Assembly (NCBI RefSeq): GCF_022809355.1
Contig: NZ_JAKZMM010000001.1
Coordinates: 140,765 to 204,764, forward strand
DNA length: 64,000 nucleotides
DNA from: Parabacteroides faecalis
Lineage (GTDB): Bacteria > Bacteroidota > Bacteroidia > Bacteroidales > Tannerellaceae
Direction of reading: 5' to 3'
Made by a program: the position numbers and the translations under genes. The notes under the pieces were generated by a model that did no database searches, was not told where the DNA came from, and saw nothing but the letters and a program-made list of their open reading frames with translations. Shown one piece after another: positions 45,497 to 55,330 of this stretch (position 1 is the stretch's first letter; each line of letters begins with the position of its first letter).

Positions 45497-47440
45497 ATGG
45501 CTGAAATAAATTCTAAAATCCCTCAAGGCCCGTTGGCTGACAAGTGGAAAAATTATAAAGATCACCAGAAATTGGTGAACCCCGCTAACAAGCGTCGTCT
45601 GGACATTATCGTAGTAGGTACAGGTTTGGCCGGTGCTTCTGCAGCAGCTTCTTTAGCAGAAATGGGATTCAATGTATTGAACTTCTGTATTCAGGACTCA
45701 CCTCGTCGTGCTCACTCAATCGCAGCACAGGGTGGTATCAATGCTGCTAAGAACTATCAGAATGATGGTGACTCTGTTTACCGTTTGTTCTACGATACAA
45801 TCAAAGGTGGTGACTATCGTGCTCGTGAAGCTAACGTATATCGTTTGGCTGAAGTATCAAATAACATCATCGACCAGTGTGTAGCTCAAGGTGTACCTTT
45901 CGCTCGTGAATACGGAGGTTTGTTGGATAACCGTTCATTCGGTGGTGCTCAGGTATCCCGTACGTTCTATGCCCGCGGTCAGACCGGTCAGCAGTTATTG
46001 TTAGGCGCTTATTCTGCATTGAGCCGTCAGATTGGTAAAGGTAAAGTAAAAATGTACACTCGCCACGAAATGTTGGACGTTGTTTTGGTTGACGGTCGCG
46101 CTCGTGGTATCATTACCCGTAACCTGATCACCGGTAAAATTGAACGTTATGCTGCTCACGCTGTTGTTGTTGCAACTGGAGGTTATGTAAATACATTCTT
46201 CTTGTCAACTAACGCGATGGCATCAAATGGTTCAGCTGCATGGCAGTGCTATAAGAAAGGTGCTTATTTTGCTAATCCTTGTATGGTTCAGATTCACCCG
46301 ACTTGTATTCCTGTAAAAGGTGACTATCAGTCAAAATTGACATTGATGTCTGAATCATTACGTAATGATGGTCGTATCTGGGTTCCGAAGAAACTGGAAG
46401 ACGCCAAAGCATTACAGGCAGGTACCAAGAAAGGTAAAGATATTCCGGAAGAAGACCGTGACTACTATTTGGAACGTCGTTATCCGGCATTCGGTAACTT
46501 GGTTCCGCGTGACGTTGCTTCACGTGCCGCTAAAGAACGTTGCGACGCAGGATATGGTGTAAACAACACTGGTTTAGCTGTATTCCTGGACTTCTCTGAT
46601 GCTATCAACCGCTTAGGTAAGGAAGTTGTTAAGCAGAAATATGGTAACTTGTTCGATATGTACGAAGAAATTACCAACGATAATCCATATGAAACTCCGA
46701 TGATGATTTACCCGGCATTGCACTATTCAATGGGTGGTCTGTGGGTTGACTATGAATTGCAGACTTCAATTCCGGGCTTATTCGCTATTGGTGAAGCTAA
46801 CTTCTCTGACCACGGAGCAAACCGTTTGGGTGCTTCTGCGTTGATGCAAGGTTTGGCTGATGGTTATTTCGTATTGCCATACACCATCCAAAACTACTTG
46901 TCTGACCAGATTCAGGTTCCGCGTTTCAGCACAGATCTGCCGGAATTTGTTGAAGCAGAAAACGCAATCAAAGCTCGTATCCAAAAATTGATGAACATCA
47001 AGGGTAAAGAAACAGTTGATACTATCCACCGTAAGTTAGGTCACATCATGTGGGAACACATCGGTATGGCTCGTGACGAAAAAGGTTTGTTGGAAGCAAT
47101 CAACATGTTGAAAGACCTGAAGAAAGAATTCTGGAGCAATGTATATATCCCGGGTTCAGGTGATGATCAGAATGTTGAATTGGAAAAAGCTTTACGTTTG
47201 GCTGACTTCATTGAAATCGGTACATTGATGGCTCACGATGCATTGAATCGTGCAGAATCTTGTGGTGGTCACTTCCGTACAGAACATCAGACTGAAGAAG
47301 GCGAAGCTTTGCGTCATGATGATAAGTTCATGTATGTTGCTTGCTGGGAATATCAAGGAGAAGATAAAGATCCGGTTATGCTGAAAGAAGATTTGAACTA
47401 TGAATTCGTAGTTCCGCAAACACGTAATTACAAAAAATAA
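45497..47440 (+). CDS. sdhA: Succinate dehydrogenase/fumarate reductase flavoprotein subunit
   Basis: A 647-residue catalytic subunit. The FAD-binding loop ([16 protein letters not shown]), the covalent-FAD histidine region ([20 protein letters not shown]), and active-site motifs ([45 protein letters not shown]) are present. It interconverts succinate and fumarate at the cytoplasmic face, passing electrons to SdhB. Codon usage and the absence of rare features suggest strong expression. Confidence 0.97.
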   Translation: MAEINSKIPQGPLADKWKNYKDHQKLVNPANKRRLDIIVVGTGLAGASAAASLAEMGFNVLNFCIQDSPRRAHSIAAQGGINAAKNYQNDGDSVYRLFYDTIKGGDYRAREANVYRLAEVSNNIIDQCVAQGVPFAREYGGLLDNRSFGGAQVSRTFYARGQTGQQLLLGAYSALSRQIGKGKVKMYTRHEMLDVVLVDGRARGIITRNLITGKIERYAAHAVVVATGGYVNTFFLSTNAMASNGSAAWQCYKKGAYFANPCMVQIHPTCIPVKGDYQSKLTLMSESLRNDGRIWVPKKLEDAKALQAGTKKGKDIPEEDRDYYLERRYPAFGNLVPRDVASRAAKERCDAGYGVNNTGLAVFLDFSDAINRLGKEVVKQKYGNLFDMYEEITNDNPYETPMMIYPALHYSMGGLWVDYELQTSIPGLFAIGEANFSDHGANRLGASALMQGLADGYFVLPYTIQNYLSDQIQVPRFSTDLPEFVEAENAIKARIQKLMNIKGKETVDTIHRKLGHIMWEHIGMARDEKGLLEAINMLKDLKKEFWSNVYIPGSGDDQNVELEKALRLADFIEIGTLMAHDALNRAESCGGHFRTEHQTEEGEALRHDDKFMYVACWEYQGEDKDPVMLKEDLNYEFVVPQTRNYKK

Positions 47441-47452
47441 TTAGAAAACACT

Positions 47453-48208
47453 ATGGATAAAGATATAAAAGTAACGCTTAAAGTTTGGCGTCAAAGAGGT
47501 CCGAAGGAAAAAGGACAGTTCGAGACTTACCAAATAGATAAGATCAATCAGAGTGTCTCTTTCCTGGAAATGTTGGACATTTTGAACGAGCGTTTGATCA
47601 ATGAAGGTAAAGAACCGATCGTGTTCGATCACGACTGTCGTGAAGGTATCTGCGGTATGTGCTCTCTGTATGTAAACGGTCATCCGCACGGACCGGCAAC
47701 AGGTGCTACTACTTGCCAGTTGTACATGCGTCGTTTCCACGATGGCGAAACAATCACTATCGAACCGTGGCGTTCAGCTGGTTTCCCGGTTATCCGCGAC
47801 TTGATGGTTGACCGTACTGCCTATGATAAAATCATGCAGGCCGGAGGTTTCGTATCAGTTAATACAGGTGGTGTTCCTGATGCTAATGCAATTCCTATTC
47901 CTAAGAAAGATGCAGATTTAGCTATGGATGCAGCAGCTTGTATCGGTTGTGGTGCTTGTGCAGCAGCTTGTAAGAATGGTTCAGCTATGTTGTTCGTTTC
48001 AGCCAAAGTCAGCCAGTTGGCATTATTGCCTCAGGGTCGTGTTGAAGCAGCTCGCCGTGCAAAAGCTATGGTTGCCAAAATGGATGAACTGGGCTTCGGT
48101 AACTGTACAAACACGCGTGCTTGCGAAATGGAATGTCCGAAGAACATCTCTGTTAGCAACATCGCTCGTTTGAACCGTGAGTTCTTGAAGGCTAAATTGA
48201 AAGACTAA
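47453..48208 (+). CDS. sdhB: Succinate dehydrogenase/fumarate reductase iron-sulfur subunit
   Basis: A 251-residue electron-transfer subunit. The N-terminal ferredoxin-type 2Fe-2S motif is [12 protein letters not shown] with a further C in TTC. The second domain has [14 protein letters not shown] and [14 protein letters not shown] for the additional clusters. It lies 12 bp after sdhA and ends the operon; a strong hairpin follows. Confidence 0.97.
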   Translation: MDKDIKVTLKVWRQRGPKEKGQFETYQIDKINQSVSFLEMLDILNERLINEGKEPIVFDHDCREGICGMCSLYVNGHPHGPATGATTCQLYMRRFHDGETITIEPWRSAGFPVIRDLMVDRTAYDKIMQAGGFVSVNTGGVPDANAIPIPKKDADLAMDAAACIGCGACAAACKNGSAMLFVSAKVSQLALLPQGRVEAARRAKAMVAKMDELGFGNCTNTRACEMECPKNISVSNIARLNREFLKAKLKD

Positions 48209-48237
48209 TCACATAAGAACTTTTAATAACTTCATCG

Positions 48238-48267
48238 AAGCGACTTGTCCAATTGGGCAGGTCGCTT
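48238..48267 (+). terminator. Terminator of the sdhCAB operon
   Basis: A 13-pair stem (AAGCGACTTGTCC / GGGCAGGTCGCTT, two wobble pairs), loop AATT, then a T run. It lies 30 bp after the sdhB stop. Confidence 0.9.
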
Positions 48268-48281
48268 TTTTATGTTGCAAA

Positions 48282-48315
48282 ACAGCCGTGCCGGCTGTAC
48301 ATTCCTTCGAGGAAT
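48282..48315. repeat. Two short adjacent dyads downstream of sdhB
   Basis: ACAGCC-GTGCC-GGCTGT (48282-48298) followed by ATTCCT-TCG-AGGAAT (48301-48315). The centres are 18 bp apart. They may be operators for the next operon or relatives of the 22-bp dyad arrays. A TACCTTTA sequence just after could be its -7 element. Confidence 0.35.
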
Positions 48316-48357
48316 ATCTTACCTTTAAACTGCTTTTAAAAGACTAGATCTAATTAC

Positions 48358-49884
48358 ATGAAAAGGATGAAAATCAAAACAATCTTGAGTTCCACTCCGG
48401 TCATTGCCTTCATCGGATTCTGGATTTTTGCAGCCATTCTTTATGGTGATGTATTTTATATGGCCGAACAATACAGTTTGTTTGCTTTCGACCAACAAAT
48501 CATGGAGTTCATACTCGACCAGCCAGGAGGAAAACTCTATTGGTTCGGTCGCCTTTTGTTACTCTCCTATCATGAACCTTGGATTGGAGGATTTCTGATG
48601 TCGGTTTTGCTCACCGGAACAGTCTGCCTCGTCAGAAAGAGTTTCGCACTTCAAGGTAAATGGGAATGGATTTCTCTTCTTCCTTCCATCCTGGTGTTGT
48701 GGTATCTCATCCTGAAAGGACAAAACCTGTATTACCAACAAGAACCATCAGTAGTCTTTTTATGGCCACTCGCTGTTTTTATACTGGCAGCCCTGGTATC
48801 GATAGCTTTCCACTTTATTTCCGGAAAACCTTCGCAACCGGTTTCTTCTTCCCGATGGGGACAAGGAATTTGTGGTGTTTTGTTTCTAGGACTTTATCTC
48901 TATACTTGGACGGGAAAAGAGAACGAAAGGATAACCGCCTCCATGCAACGTGCATATCAGGAACAAAATTGGGATAAAATGATTCAACAAGCCAAACAGG
49001 CAAAACAACCCACCAGAAATGTTGCTGCCTATCATGCCATCGCCTTGTTACAAACCGGACGTTTATTAAATAATCTGCTCGATATACCTTATCAATATCC
49101 TGACTTAGGCTTAATCAATCGAGGTGGATTACCCGACGACGGAACAGATCTGTACCTTAGCGACTGTTGCCTTTCTTCCGGCTTAGTGAATACGGCTTAT
49201 CACCAAGCAATGGAACGCATGGTTATCGACGGACCCAGTTGTTACACGCTCAAGCTACTCTTTTTCTGTTCCTTACTGAACGAAGAATATGCTCTTGCCA
49301 ACAAATATCTTTACCTGTTACAGCAAGTTCCTTTTGAATCCGACTTTGTACGGAAATACATGCCTTTGGTAGCCAATCCCAAAGTCATCTTGGAACAACC
49401 TTTCTTCAATCGCATACTGGCACTCAAACCAACGAACGACAGCTTTGAACAATCATATCGCTCACCTTTATTCATCGGATATCCTATTACTGGAAATCAT
49501 ATCCGTAATCAGCAAACATTTGATGTATCCATGGCGGCATGCTTATATACCAAATTATTAGATGAAGTGGTGAATCGAACGCGTCCTTACAAAGGGAAGG
49601 AGCTTCCGCTCATAGTAGAGCAGGCTGTTGTTCTATATACTTATCTGCAAAAAGAACGAACAACGAATCTGTTGTCACAGTTCCAGATTCGTCCGAGCAC
49701 AATCCAACAAGTCGAAAACTTCCTCTCTCAATATGTCAAAGACGGGAAAGTGGCCGATGAACTGATTCCTCAACTACAGGAAGAATACGGTCATTTCTAC
49801 CCGTTCTATTATTTCTGCCAGAATAAAATAGATGAAGAACAGATGAAACGATACCAAATACTGATGAAAGGAGGAGTAAACTGA
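48358..49884 (+). CDS. DUF6057-like integral membrane protein
   Basis: A 508-residue protein with an N-terminal membrane domain (five or six helices within about residues 10-190) and a C-terminal soluble, helical, possibly TPR-like domain (ENERITASMQRAYQEQNWDK; NVAAYHAIALLQTG). It resembles Bacteroidetes proteins listed as DUF6057. No enzyme motif. Its stop overlaps the next start (TGATG), so it belongs to a three-gene operon with an exported beta-propeller lipoprotein and a secreted protein. Function unknown. Confidence 0.7.
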   Translation: MKRMKIKTILSSTPVIAFIGFWIFAAILYGDVFYMAEQYSLFAFDQQIMEFILDQPGGKLYWFGRLLLLSYHEPWIGGFLMSVLLTGTVCLVRKSFALQGKWEWISLLPSILVLWYLILKGQNLYYQQEPSVVFLWPLAVFILAALVSIAFHFISGKPSQPVSSSRWGQGICGVLFLGLYLYTWTGKENERITASMQRAYQEQNWDKMIQQAKQAKQPTRNVAAYHAIALLQTGRLLNNLLDIPYQYPDLGLINRGGLPDDGTDLYLSDCCLSSGLVNTAYHQAMERMVIDGPSCYTLKLLFFCSLLNEEYALANKYLYLLQQVPFESDFVRKYMPLVANPKVILEQPFFNRILALKPTNDSFEQSYRSPLFIGYPITGNHIRNQQTFDVSMAACLYTKLLDEVVNRTRPYKGKELPLIVEQAVVLYTYLQKERTTNLLSQFQIRPSTIQQVENFLSQYVKDGKVADELIPQLQEEYGHFYPFYYFCQNKIDEEQMKRYQILMKGGVN

Positions 49885-51401
49885 TGAAAACAATACCTTA
49901 TATACTTTCCGTACTCATGTACGTCATCATCGGAATGCAGACAGCATGTTCCTCTAAGACAGACGAGCCTGCTAACTTTACAGAAGTGGGACAACCCGCA
50001 TCTATTTATCCGGATTATAAAGATATTATCATTCCACCCAATATCGCTCCGTTGAACTTTCTGGTCCGTACACCAGGTGAGAAGTTTGTAGCCGTATTGA
50101 CTTCCAGTGAAGGAAAGAAACTGTCGGCCTCTACTTCGCACGGATCAACATTACAATTCAATGTAGAACAATGGAAATCTCTTTTAAGTGTTTCCCGAGG
50201 AAAAGAGATACAAATACAGGTCTATACTTATACGGAAAAGAAATGGCTACGTTTCCAACCTTTTACCTGGCATGTGGCCGAAGAAGAGATTGATCCGTTC
50301 GTCTCCTATCGGTTGATCGAGCCCGGTTATTCCTACTATCGCCAACTGGGCTTATATCAGCGTAACCTCACGAACTTCCAGGAAGAAGTGATCTATGAGA
50401 ATAACCGGACATTCGATTACGAAGATAATCATTGCATCAACTGCCATAATTACCAGAATTATAGTACCCAGAAGATGCTGTTTCACGTTCGTACGAACCA
50501 TAGTGGAACCATCCTTGCTCAAGGTAAGACTATAGAGAAAATCAACTTCCAGCATGATTCCATCCCATTCGGAGCAGTCTATCCAGCTTGGCATCCGACA
50601 CAAAACTGGATCCTGTTTTCATCCAACAAGACAGGACAAGCCTTCCATATCTTGAATGAAGAAAAGGTAGAAGTAATTGATATGGCTTCCGACCTGCTCT
50701 TCTATGATGCCAATCAGAAGGAAGTGAAATATGTCTGTCACACAGACAGTCTACTCGAAACATTCCCCTGTTGGTCGCCAACCGGTGATAAAATCTATTA
50801 TTGCGTAGGCAGTCTTTATGACCATCAATCTATGGGCACTGTTCGTCCAAAAGACTTCAATACCCTACGTTATAATATTGTCAGTCGGACATTCCAGCCC
50901 TCCGATCAAAGTTTCGGAGAAGAAGTTACCGAAATCAACTGCGATTCTATTGGAATCAGTGCCTCCGTTCCCCGGATTAGTCCAGACGGACGTTATCTGT
51001 TATTTACAGCCGGATCCTACGGACAATTCCATATCTGGCATAAAAGCGCAGACCTCTATATAAAAGATTTGGAAGCAGACTCTGTCTATCCGCTGCAAGA
51101 AGCCAACAGCACAGATGCAGACAGTTATCATTGCTGGAGTAGTAACGGCCGATGGATCGTCTTCAGTTCCAGACGTGATGACGGTTCTTATACCCGACTT
51201 TACATAACTTATTTCAATCCAAAAGGAAAAGCCTGCAAAGCTTTTATTCTGCCCCAACAAGATCCGGAACATAATATGAAGCGACTCAAAAGTTACAATG
51301 TGCCAGAACTGACTCGAGATCAGGTACAGATATCTCCTCAGCAGTTCCAACAAACTATTTATCAGACGAAAGGAAGTCCTATTACTTATAAAAACGATTG
51401 A
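49884..51401 (+). CDS. Beta-propeller (PD40/TolB-like) lipoprotein with CxxCH motif
   Basis: A 505-residue lipoprotein (lipobox MQTAC-SS). Four PD40/WD40-like propeller strands are visible: PAWHPTQNWILFSSNKTG, CWSPTGDKIYYCVG, PRISPDGRYLLFTAG and CWSSNGRWIVFSSRRDDG. A single CINCH (CxxCH, c-type haem-binding form) lies near residues 183-187 in DNHCINCHNYQNYS. A second CxxCH is absent, so haem attachment is only possible, not shown. It is translationally coupled to the DUF6057-like gene and followed 3 bp later by the next gene. Confidence 0.75.
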   Translation: MKTIPYILSVLMYVIIGMQTACSSKTDEPANFTEVGQPASIYPDYKDIIIPPNIAPLNFLVRTPGEKFVAVLTSSEGKKLSASTSHGSTLQFNVEQWKSLLSVSRGKEIQIQVYTYTEKKWLRFQPFTWHVAEEEIDPFVSYRLIEPGYSYYRQLGLYQRNLTNFQEEVIYENNRTFDYEDNHCINCHNYQNYSTQKMLFHVRTNHSGTILAQGKTIEKINFQHDSIPFGAVYPAWHPTQNWILFSSNKTGQAFHILNEEKVEVIDMASDLLFYDANQKEVKYVCHTDSLLETFPCWSPTGDKIYYCVGSLYDHQSMGTVRPKDFNTLRYNIVSRTFQPSDQSFGEEVTEINCDSIGISASVPRISPDGRYLLFTAGSYGQFHIWHKSADLYIKDLEADSVYPLQEANSTDADSYHCWSSNGRWIVFSSRRDDGSYTRLYITYFNPKGKACKAFILPQQDPEHNMKRLKSYNVPELTRDQVQISPQQFQQTIYQTKGSPITYKND

Positions 51402-51404
51402 TAT

Positions 51405-52667
51405 ATGATTCAAAAACGATTCTCACTACTTTTGATTTGGATTCTCGTATCTTTTGCCGGACAGGCACAAGGAGAATCAACTTCACCTTATTCATTCGAT
51501 AAAAACGGTATTCAAAAAGAAGTACTGGAAAATTACCTGGATCGTTCCATAACAGTCACGAACTTACTGGTACCCAATCAAGGAGAAGAACAACTCAACG
51601 ACGATATCCGCATGATACAGAATATCGGAGCCAAATTCTTGGGACGTTCCATTCTCCTGTGGGAAAACGAACAGATATTAAAAGACCCTACTTTCTGGAC
51701 GAAAGCAGAACAGATCATCCAAAGAATGCACGCAGATGATCCGGATCTGGTATTTCAAGCCTGTCTGTTCGAAGCTATTTCTACTGAAGTCAGCCAGATT
51801 GAAATCCCGGAATGGGTATTTGATAGTTACGGACTGAAACCTGAGAAAAGGAATTTCAGGTATGAAGATATGCTGAACCTGCAAGGGAAATATGTGGATC
51901 ACTGGCATACGGGAGGAAGTGTGCCGGATATCAGCCGGCAGGAAACACAATTATGGTTCTATTTCCTGGCTTGTTCTTATATCCGTATCGGTTGTGAAGC
52001 CTTTCATTTAGGACAAATTGAACTGATGGGCATGAATGATCCTGACCGGACACACTGGATTACACTGATTGACAAAATCCGTTCCTTCGCTGCCCAGCAT
52101 GCCCGCCGGCAATGGGTGATTCTGGATGCACACACGCCCAAAGGAGGTATGGTGACTAATGGGAAAAGCCTGATTGATTTCAATTCATTCCCGATGCGTA
52201 TCTGTGCTCTTCCAACAGCTACTCCTTGGAAAGAAGGAGATATACAACCCGCAGAACTACGAGTCAATCACTTAGATGCTCTCTATAAGAAGAGCATGGG
52301 TTGTCAGACGCCTTCAGGTTGGTCGTGCGAGCATCTGCCCTATTTAGTTGAGATTGATAATTACGGGAAAGAAGAACCTGTAAATGTAGCAGACACTACG
52401 TCTTATTTCCCGTGGGGTTGGGACGAAATATCCTGGTTTGCCAAACAACCGGAAAAGTATCGGAATGAATGGTTACAGTATGTCTGGCAATGGATGAAGA
52501 AGACGGATCCGGATGGTCATATTGAAATGCCTGGTATTCGTGGTAGCTGTTGTCCAAACAAAACAGGAAATACCTATCGGGCCAATACCCGAAGTGCACA
52601 GTCTCCTTACGGATATAACCAGGAAGAAACCATAAAAGCAATCTGGGCATCTGATAAGGTCAGATAA
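51405..52667 (+). CDS. Secreted hypothetical protein
   Basis: A 420-residue protein with a signal peptide ending SFAGQAQG. The mature part is mixed alpha/beta and Trp-rich (PEWVFDSYGLKPEKRNFRY, QWVILDAHTPKGGM, YFPWGWDEISWFAKQPEKY). I do not recognise a family with confidence. It starts 3 bp after the propeller gene, so it belongs to the same operon and may act with it at the cell envelope or on an external substrate. The C-terminus shows no sorting-type domain. Confidence 0.6.
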   Translation: MIQKRFSLLLIWILVSFAGQAQGESTSPYSFDKNGIQKEVLENYLDRSITVTNLLVPNQGEEQLNDDIRMIQNIGAKFLGRSILLWENEQILKDPTFWTKAEQIIQRMHADDPDLVFQACLFEAISTEVSQIEIPEWVFDSYGLKPEKRNFRYEDMLNLQGKYVDHWHTGGSVPDISRQETQLWFYFLACSYIRIGCEAFHLGQIELMGMNDPDRTHWITLIDKIRSFAAQHARRQWVILDAHTPKGGMVTNGKSLIDFNSFPMRICALPTATPWKEGDIQPAELRVNHLDALYKKSMGCQTPSGWSCEHLPYLVEIDNYGKEEPVNVADTTSYFPWGWDEISWFAKQPEKYRNEWLQYVWQWMKKTDPDGHIEMPGIRGSCCPNKTGNTYRANTRSAQSPYGYNQEETIKAIWASDKVR

Positions 52668-52705
52668 TACTGATATTCAAATCCCCAAACAAACACCTTT
52701 AAACC

Positions 52706-52761
52706 TTGAAATGATTTCGAAAGCCTTATGCAATAAAAAAAGGCCATCGAAATCATTTCGA
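52706..52761. terminator. Bidirectional terminator between convergent operons
   Basis: Arms TTGAAATGATTTCGAAAGCC (52706 on) and its inverted partner (52740-52761) pair over about 20 bases with few mismatches. T and A runs lie inside or beside it. It separates the 51.4-kb gene from the YitT gene. Confidence 0.75.
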
Positions 52762-52780
52762 AGGCCCACAAAAGAAAAAA

Positions 52781-52799
52781 GACAGCGACCTGTCGTTTT
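52781..52799 (-). terminator. Short hairpin after the YitT gene
   Basis: A 5-bp stem (GACAG / CTGTC), loop CGAC, flanked by A and T runs on both sides. It lies directly after the stop codon of the YitT-family gene on the minus strand. Confidence 0.5.
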
Positions 52800-53692
52800 T
52801 ATTTTACCTTAATATGATCAAAACCTTTTCCATAGACACCGATAACTGTGCTCTGCGAAACAAAAGCATCTGGATCAATATCTTTAATCAGACGGAAAAT
52901 AGCTGTCGATTCACGTTTCTTTGCCAAGACAAACATCATTTTCACCCCATTACCGGTATAAAGTCCTGTTCCATCCAATACTGTCACACCGCGATGCATA
53001 TCCTTATTGATATGTTCTCCGATTTCTTTATAATGTTTGGAAATAATAAAGAACTGTACGGACTGATGTGCACTATTTACTATCTGATCAAGCACAAAGC
53101 TACAGACATACAACGTCACATAACCATAAACGACCTTTTCCCAATCCTGCAATACGAAATAACTGGAAGTAATGATAATCATATCACAAGCCATGACGAC
53201 TCGGCCCAGCGAAACATCCCGATACTTGTTGATAATGGCAGCAATGATATCGGTTCCACCCGAACTACCATTTGCCGAAAAAGCAATACCAATGCCACTA
53301 CCACAAAAAGAAGCTCCTAAGACACACGCCATAAAAGGCTGATCTTGCAGAATATGAACTTCTCCGACCAACCCCTGTAAAGCCGACAAAAAGAACGTTA
53401 GGACAAAAACTGCGTAAATTGTCTTGACACAGAACTTAAATCCGAGAATCTTTAAGGCCAACAATAACAAAAACGCATTGATTGCAAAATAAGTGTACTG
53501 AACCGGTAATTTGGTTGCAAAGAACACAATAGAAGCAATACCCGGAACACCGCCGGTTGTAATATCATTCGGCAAAAGGAAAATGGTCCATCCAATGCCG
53601 TACAAAATCATTCCCAAGGCAATCATCACATAGTCCTTTGCCTCACGGAACAATACTTGCTTGTTAGTTAAATTAGAAATATTAGCGTTCAT
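52799..53692 (-). CDS. YitT-family (DUF161/DUF2179) membrane protein
   Basis: A 297-residue protein: five or six N-terminal helices (LGMILYGIGWTIFLLPNDIT, then GGVPGIASIVFF) and a C-terminal DUF2179 cytoplasmic domain (about residues 215-290, with RGVTVLDGTGLYTGNGVKMM). The family is thought to transport or sense small ions or metabolites, without proof. The ATG at 53692 is preferred to an in-frame TTG six bases earlier. A TATCTTTG element at 53696-53703 almost touches this start, so either the transcript is leaderless, another promoter is used, or translation starts at a downstream ATG. Confidence 0.85.
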   Translation of the reverse strand: MNANISNLTNKQVLFREAKDYVMIALGMILYGIGWTIFLLPNDITTGGVPGIASIVFFATKLPVQYTYFAINAFLLLLALKILGFKFCVKTIYAVFVLTFFLSALQGLVGEVHILQDQPFMACVLGASFCGSGIGIAFSANGSSGGTDIIAAIINKYRDVSLGRVVMACDMIIITSSYFVLQDWEKVVYGYVTLYVCSFVLDQIVNSAHQSVQFFIISKHYKEIGEHINKDMHRGVTVLDGTGLYTGNGVKMMFVLAKKRESTAIFRLIKDIDPDAFVSQSTVIGVYGKGFDHIKVK

Positions 53693-53739
53693 CTCCAAAG
53701 ATAAATTATGGGCACAAAATTACTATTTTCTTCAGTATT

Positions 53740-54189
53740 TCAGATAAGAGATTGGACTTTAAATACAAACTCCATCCAGATCCAGTAACGTATGGCTTTT
53801 CCTAAAAACATCGAGATCGCCACAATCCAGATATTTGCTCTCAAAAAGCCTAAAGCGACAGCAATAAAATCACCAATACCTGGAAGAAAGACAAAAAATC
53901 CCATCCACGAACCCTTGTCTTTGATCCAATTCTGCACTTTATAAACCTTTTGAGCATCAAGCTTCAGATATTTTTCTATCCATTCTATCTTTCCCAGCAT
54001 TCCCAGCCAATAACAACTCATTCCGCCCAAGAAATTTCCCAAGGTAGCAGCTATCATACAAGGCCAATAAGATGAACCCGCCAACAGAACACCCGTCAAT
54101 ACAACCTCACTGCTGAAAGGCAAAACTGTGGCTGCCAGAAAAGCGGCAATGAATACGCCGATATAACCGTAATCTATTAAAAACTCCAT
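53740..54189 (-). CDS. YqaA-family (DedA/VTT-like) membrane protein
   Basis: A 149-residue inner-membrane protein of the YqaA branch of the SNARE-associated/DedA superfamily. It has four or five helices (FIAAFLAATVLPFSSEVVLT, GNFLGGMSCYWLGMLG, FLPGIGDFIAVALGFL). I chose the ATG at 54189 (MEFLIDYGYIG); the frame extends 18 codons further upstream but the added segment does not match the family start. It overlaps the upstream membrane-protein gene by 13 bp. Relatives of the superfamily are linked to lipid flipping. Confidence 0.82.
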   Translation of the reverse strand: MEFLIDYGYIGVFIAAFLAATVLPFSSEVVLTGVLLAGSSYWPCMIAATLGNFLGGMSCYWLGMLGKIEWIEKYLKLDAQKVYKVQNWIKDKGSWMGFFVFLPGIGDFIAVALGFLRANIWIVAISMFLGKAIRYWIWMEFVFKVQSLI

Positions 54190-55175
54190 ATTCGCAACAA
54201 CAATAATAAGATAAGAACAACCACAGATGCGTGAAACATCCAATAGACATATTTATTCCGTACCACCGTAAAGAAGTGGGCAATCAGGATAGAAGACGGG
54301 AAACAGGCAATCTGAAGATACTCTTCCGATGATTGCTCGTATAGAAAATAAAGAGCAAAAGATGAAATAGCCAACAAAATCAGGAAAGACAAGAACTGAC
54401 GAGTCCGCAGATTATCCTCATACTCATGGGCCAGAATATTGAATGATGCTATTGCCACAAGAGCAATCATATAGCCAATCGCCAGCCAATCCTGCCAACC
54501 ATTTCCTTTGATGCTCAACGGACGAACTTTATAAAGGGAATCAAACGGAATGGTAAACATATCAAAGTTCTGTTGCCATAAACAGTAAAACCCGACGAAC
54601 CAATACACTACTGCCAAACCCATCAGGCTTGCTAAGAAGGTTTGCAATGTCAGTGTCCGGAATTTATACATTCCATACCAAAAGAGTGGCAGGAACCAGC
54701 AGATATGAATCCACAACAAACTTCCAATTGCTATCACGAACGTTGCATTAAACACATTCCGCTTGTTATTAGGATCATGATAGGAAGTAAACAGATAATA
54801 AATAGCCAAAATCAGGAAAAATACACCAAATGAAGTTGATTTCAAAGGCAGAAAGTCCTTATTGGTACTGATCAGTAAAATATAGAAGAGAACTGGCAAC
54901 AAGGTCTTCTCCCGGATCAGCATCAATACATAATTAGCTCGATGAATCATAAAAGCTCCACCTAACATCAAGAGAAAACCGATGGCGTATGTTCCCCATT
55001 TACCCGGTAAATATTGACAGATCAGATTCCACAACGGGGGCGCTGTCACTTCACCATACACCGGATAACCCGTAGAAGTGATATAACACGCTATCCAGCA
55101 GACAATACAACCTATCAGCAGATAGAAAACGGTAAACGGGGTCGTTAAAATATTCTGACGACTGGAATAAAGCAT
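54177..55175 (-). CDS. Polytopic membrane protein of unknown function
   Basis: A 332-residue protein with about nine or ten hydrophobic helices covering most of its length. I chose the ATG at 55175 (MLYSSRQNILTTPFTVFYLL) because the 31 residues before it are charged and not membrane-like. It may correspond to the DUF6427 group of Bacteroidetes, but I cannot confirm this. Its last bases overlap the YqaA gene, so both are made together. It is divergent from hppA, with about 155 bp between starts. Function unknown. Confidence 0.65.
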   Translation of the reverse strand: MLYSSRQNILTTPFTVFYLLIGCIVCWIACYITSTGYPVYGEVTAPPLWNLICQYLPGKWGTYAIGFLLMLGGAFMIHRANYVLMLIREKTLLPVLFYILLISTNKDFLPLKSTSFGVFFLILAIYYLFTSYHDPNNKRNVFNATFVIAIGSLLWIHICWFLPLFWYGMYKFRTLTLQTFLASLMGLAVVYWFVGFYCLWQQNFDMFTIPFDSLYKVRPLSIKGNGWQDWLAIGYMIALVAIASFNILAHEYEDNLRTRQFLSFLILLAISSFALYFLYEQSSEEYLQIACFPSSILIAHFFTVVRNKYVYWMFHASVVVLILLLLLRIWSF

Positions 55176-55330
55176 AACTTCTTTGTACTCTTCAGCTAAA
55201 AACCGGACAAAGGTAGGGATTTTTCTCCTGATTATTCCGGAAAATAGAGCACTGTTTTTCACCTTCATCCCTTTTCTATTACAAATAAAATCGTTATCTT
55301 TAGGCTCATAACAATTAAAATCTACCCGTT

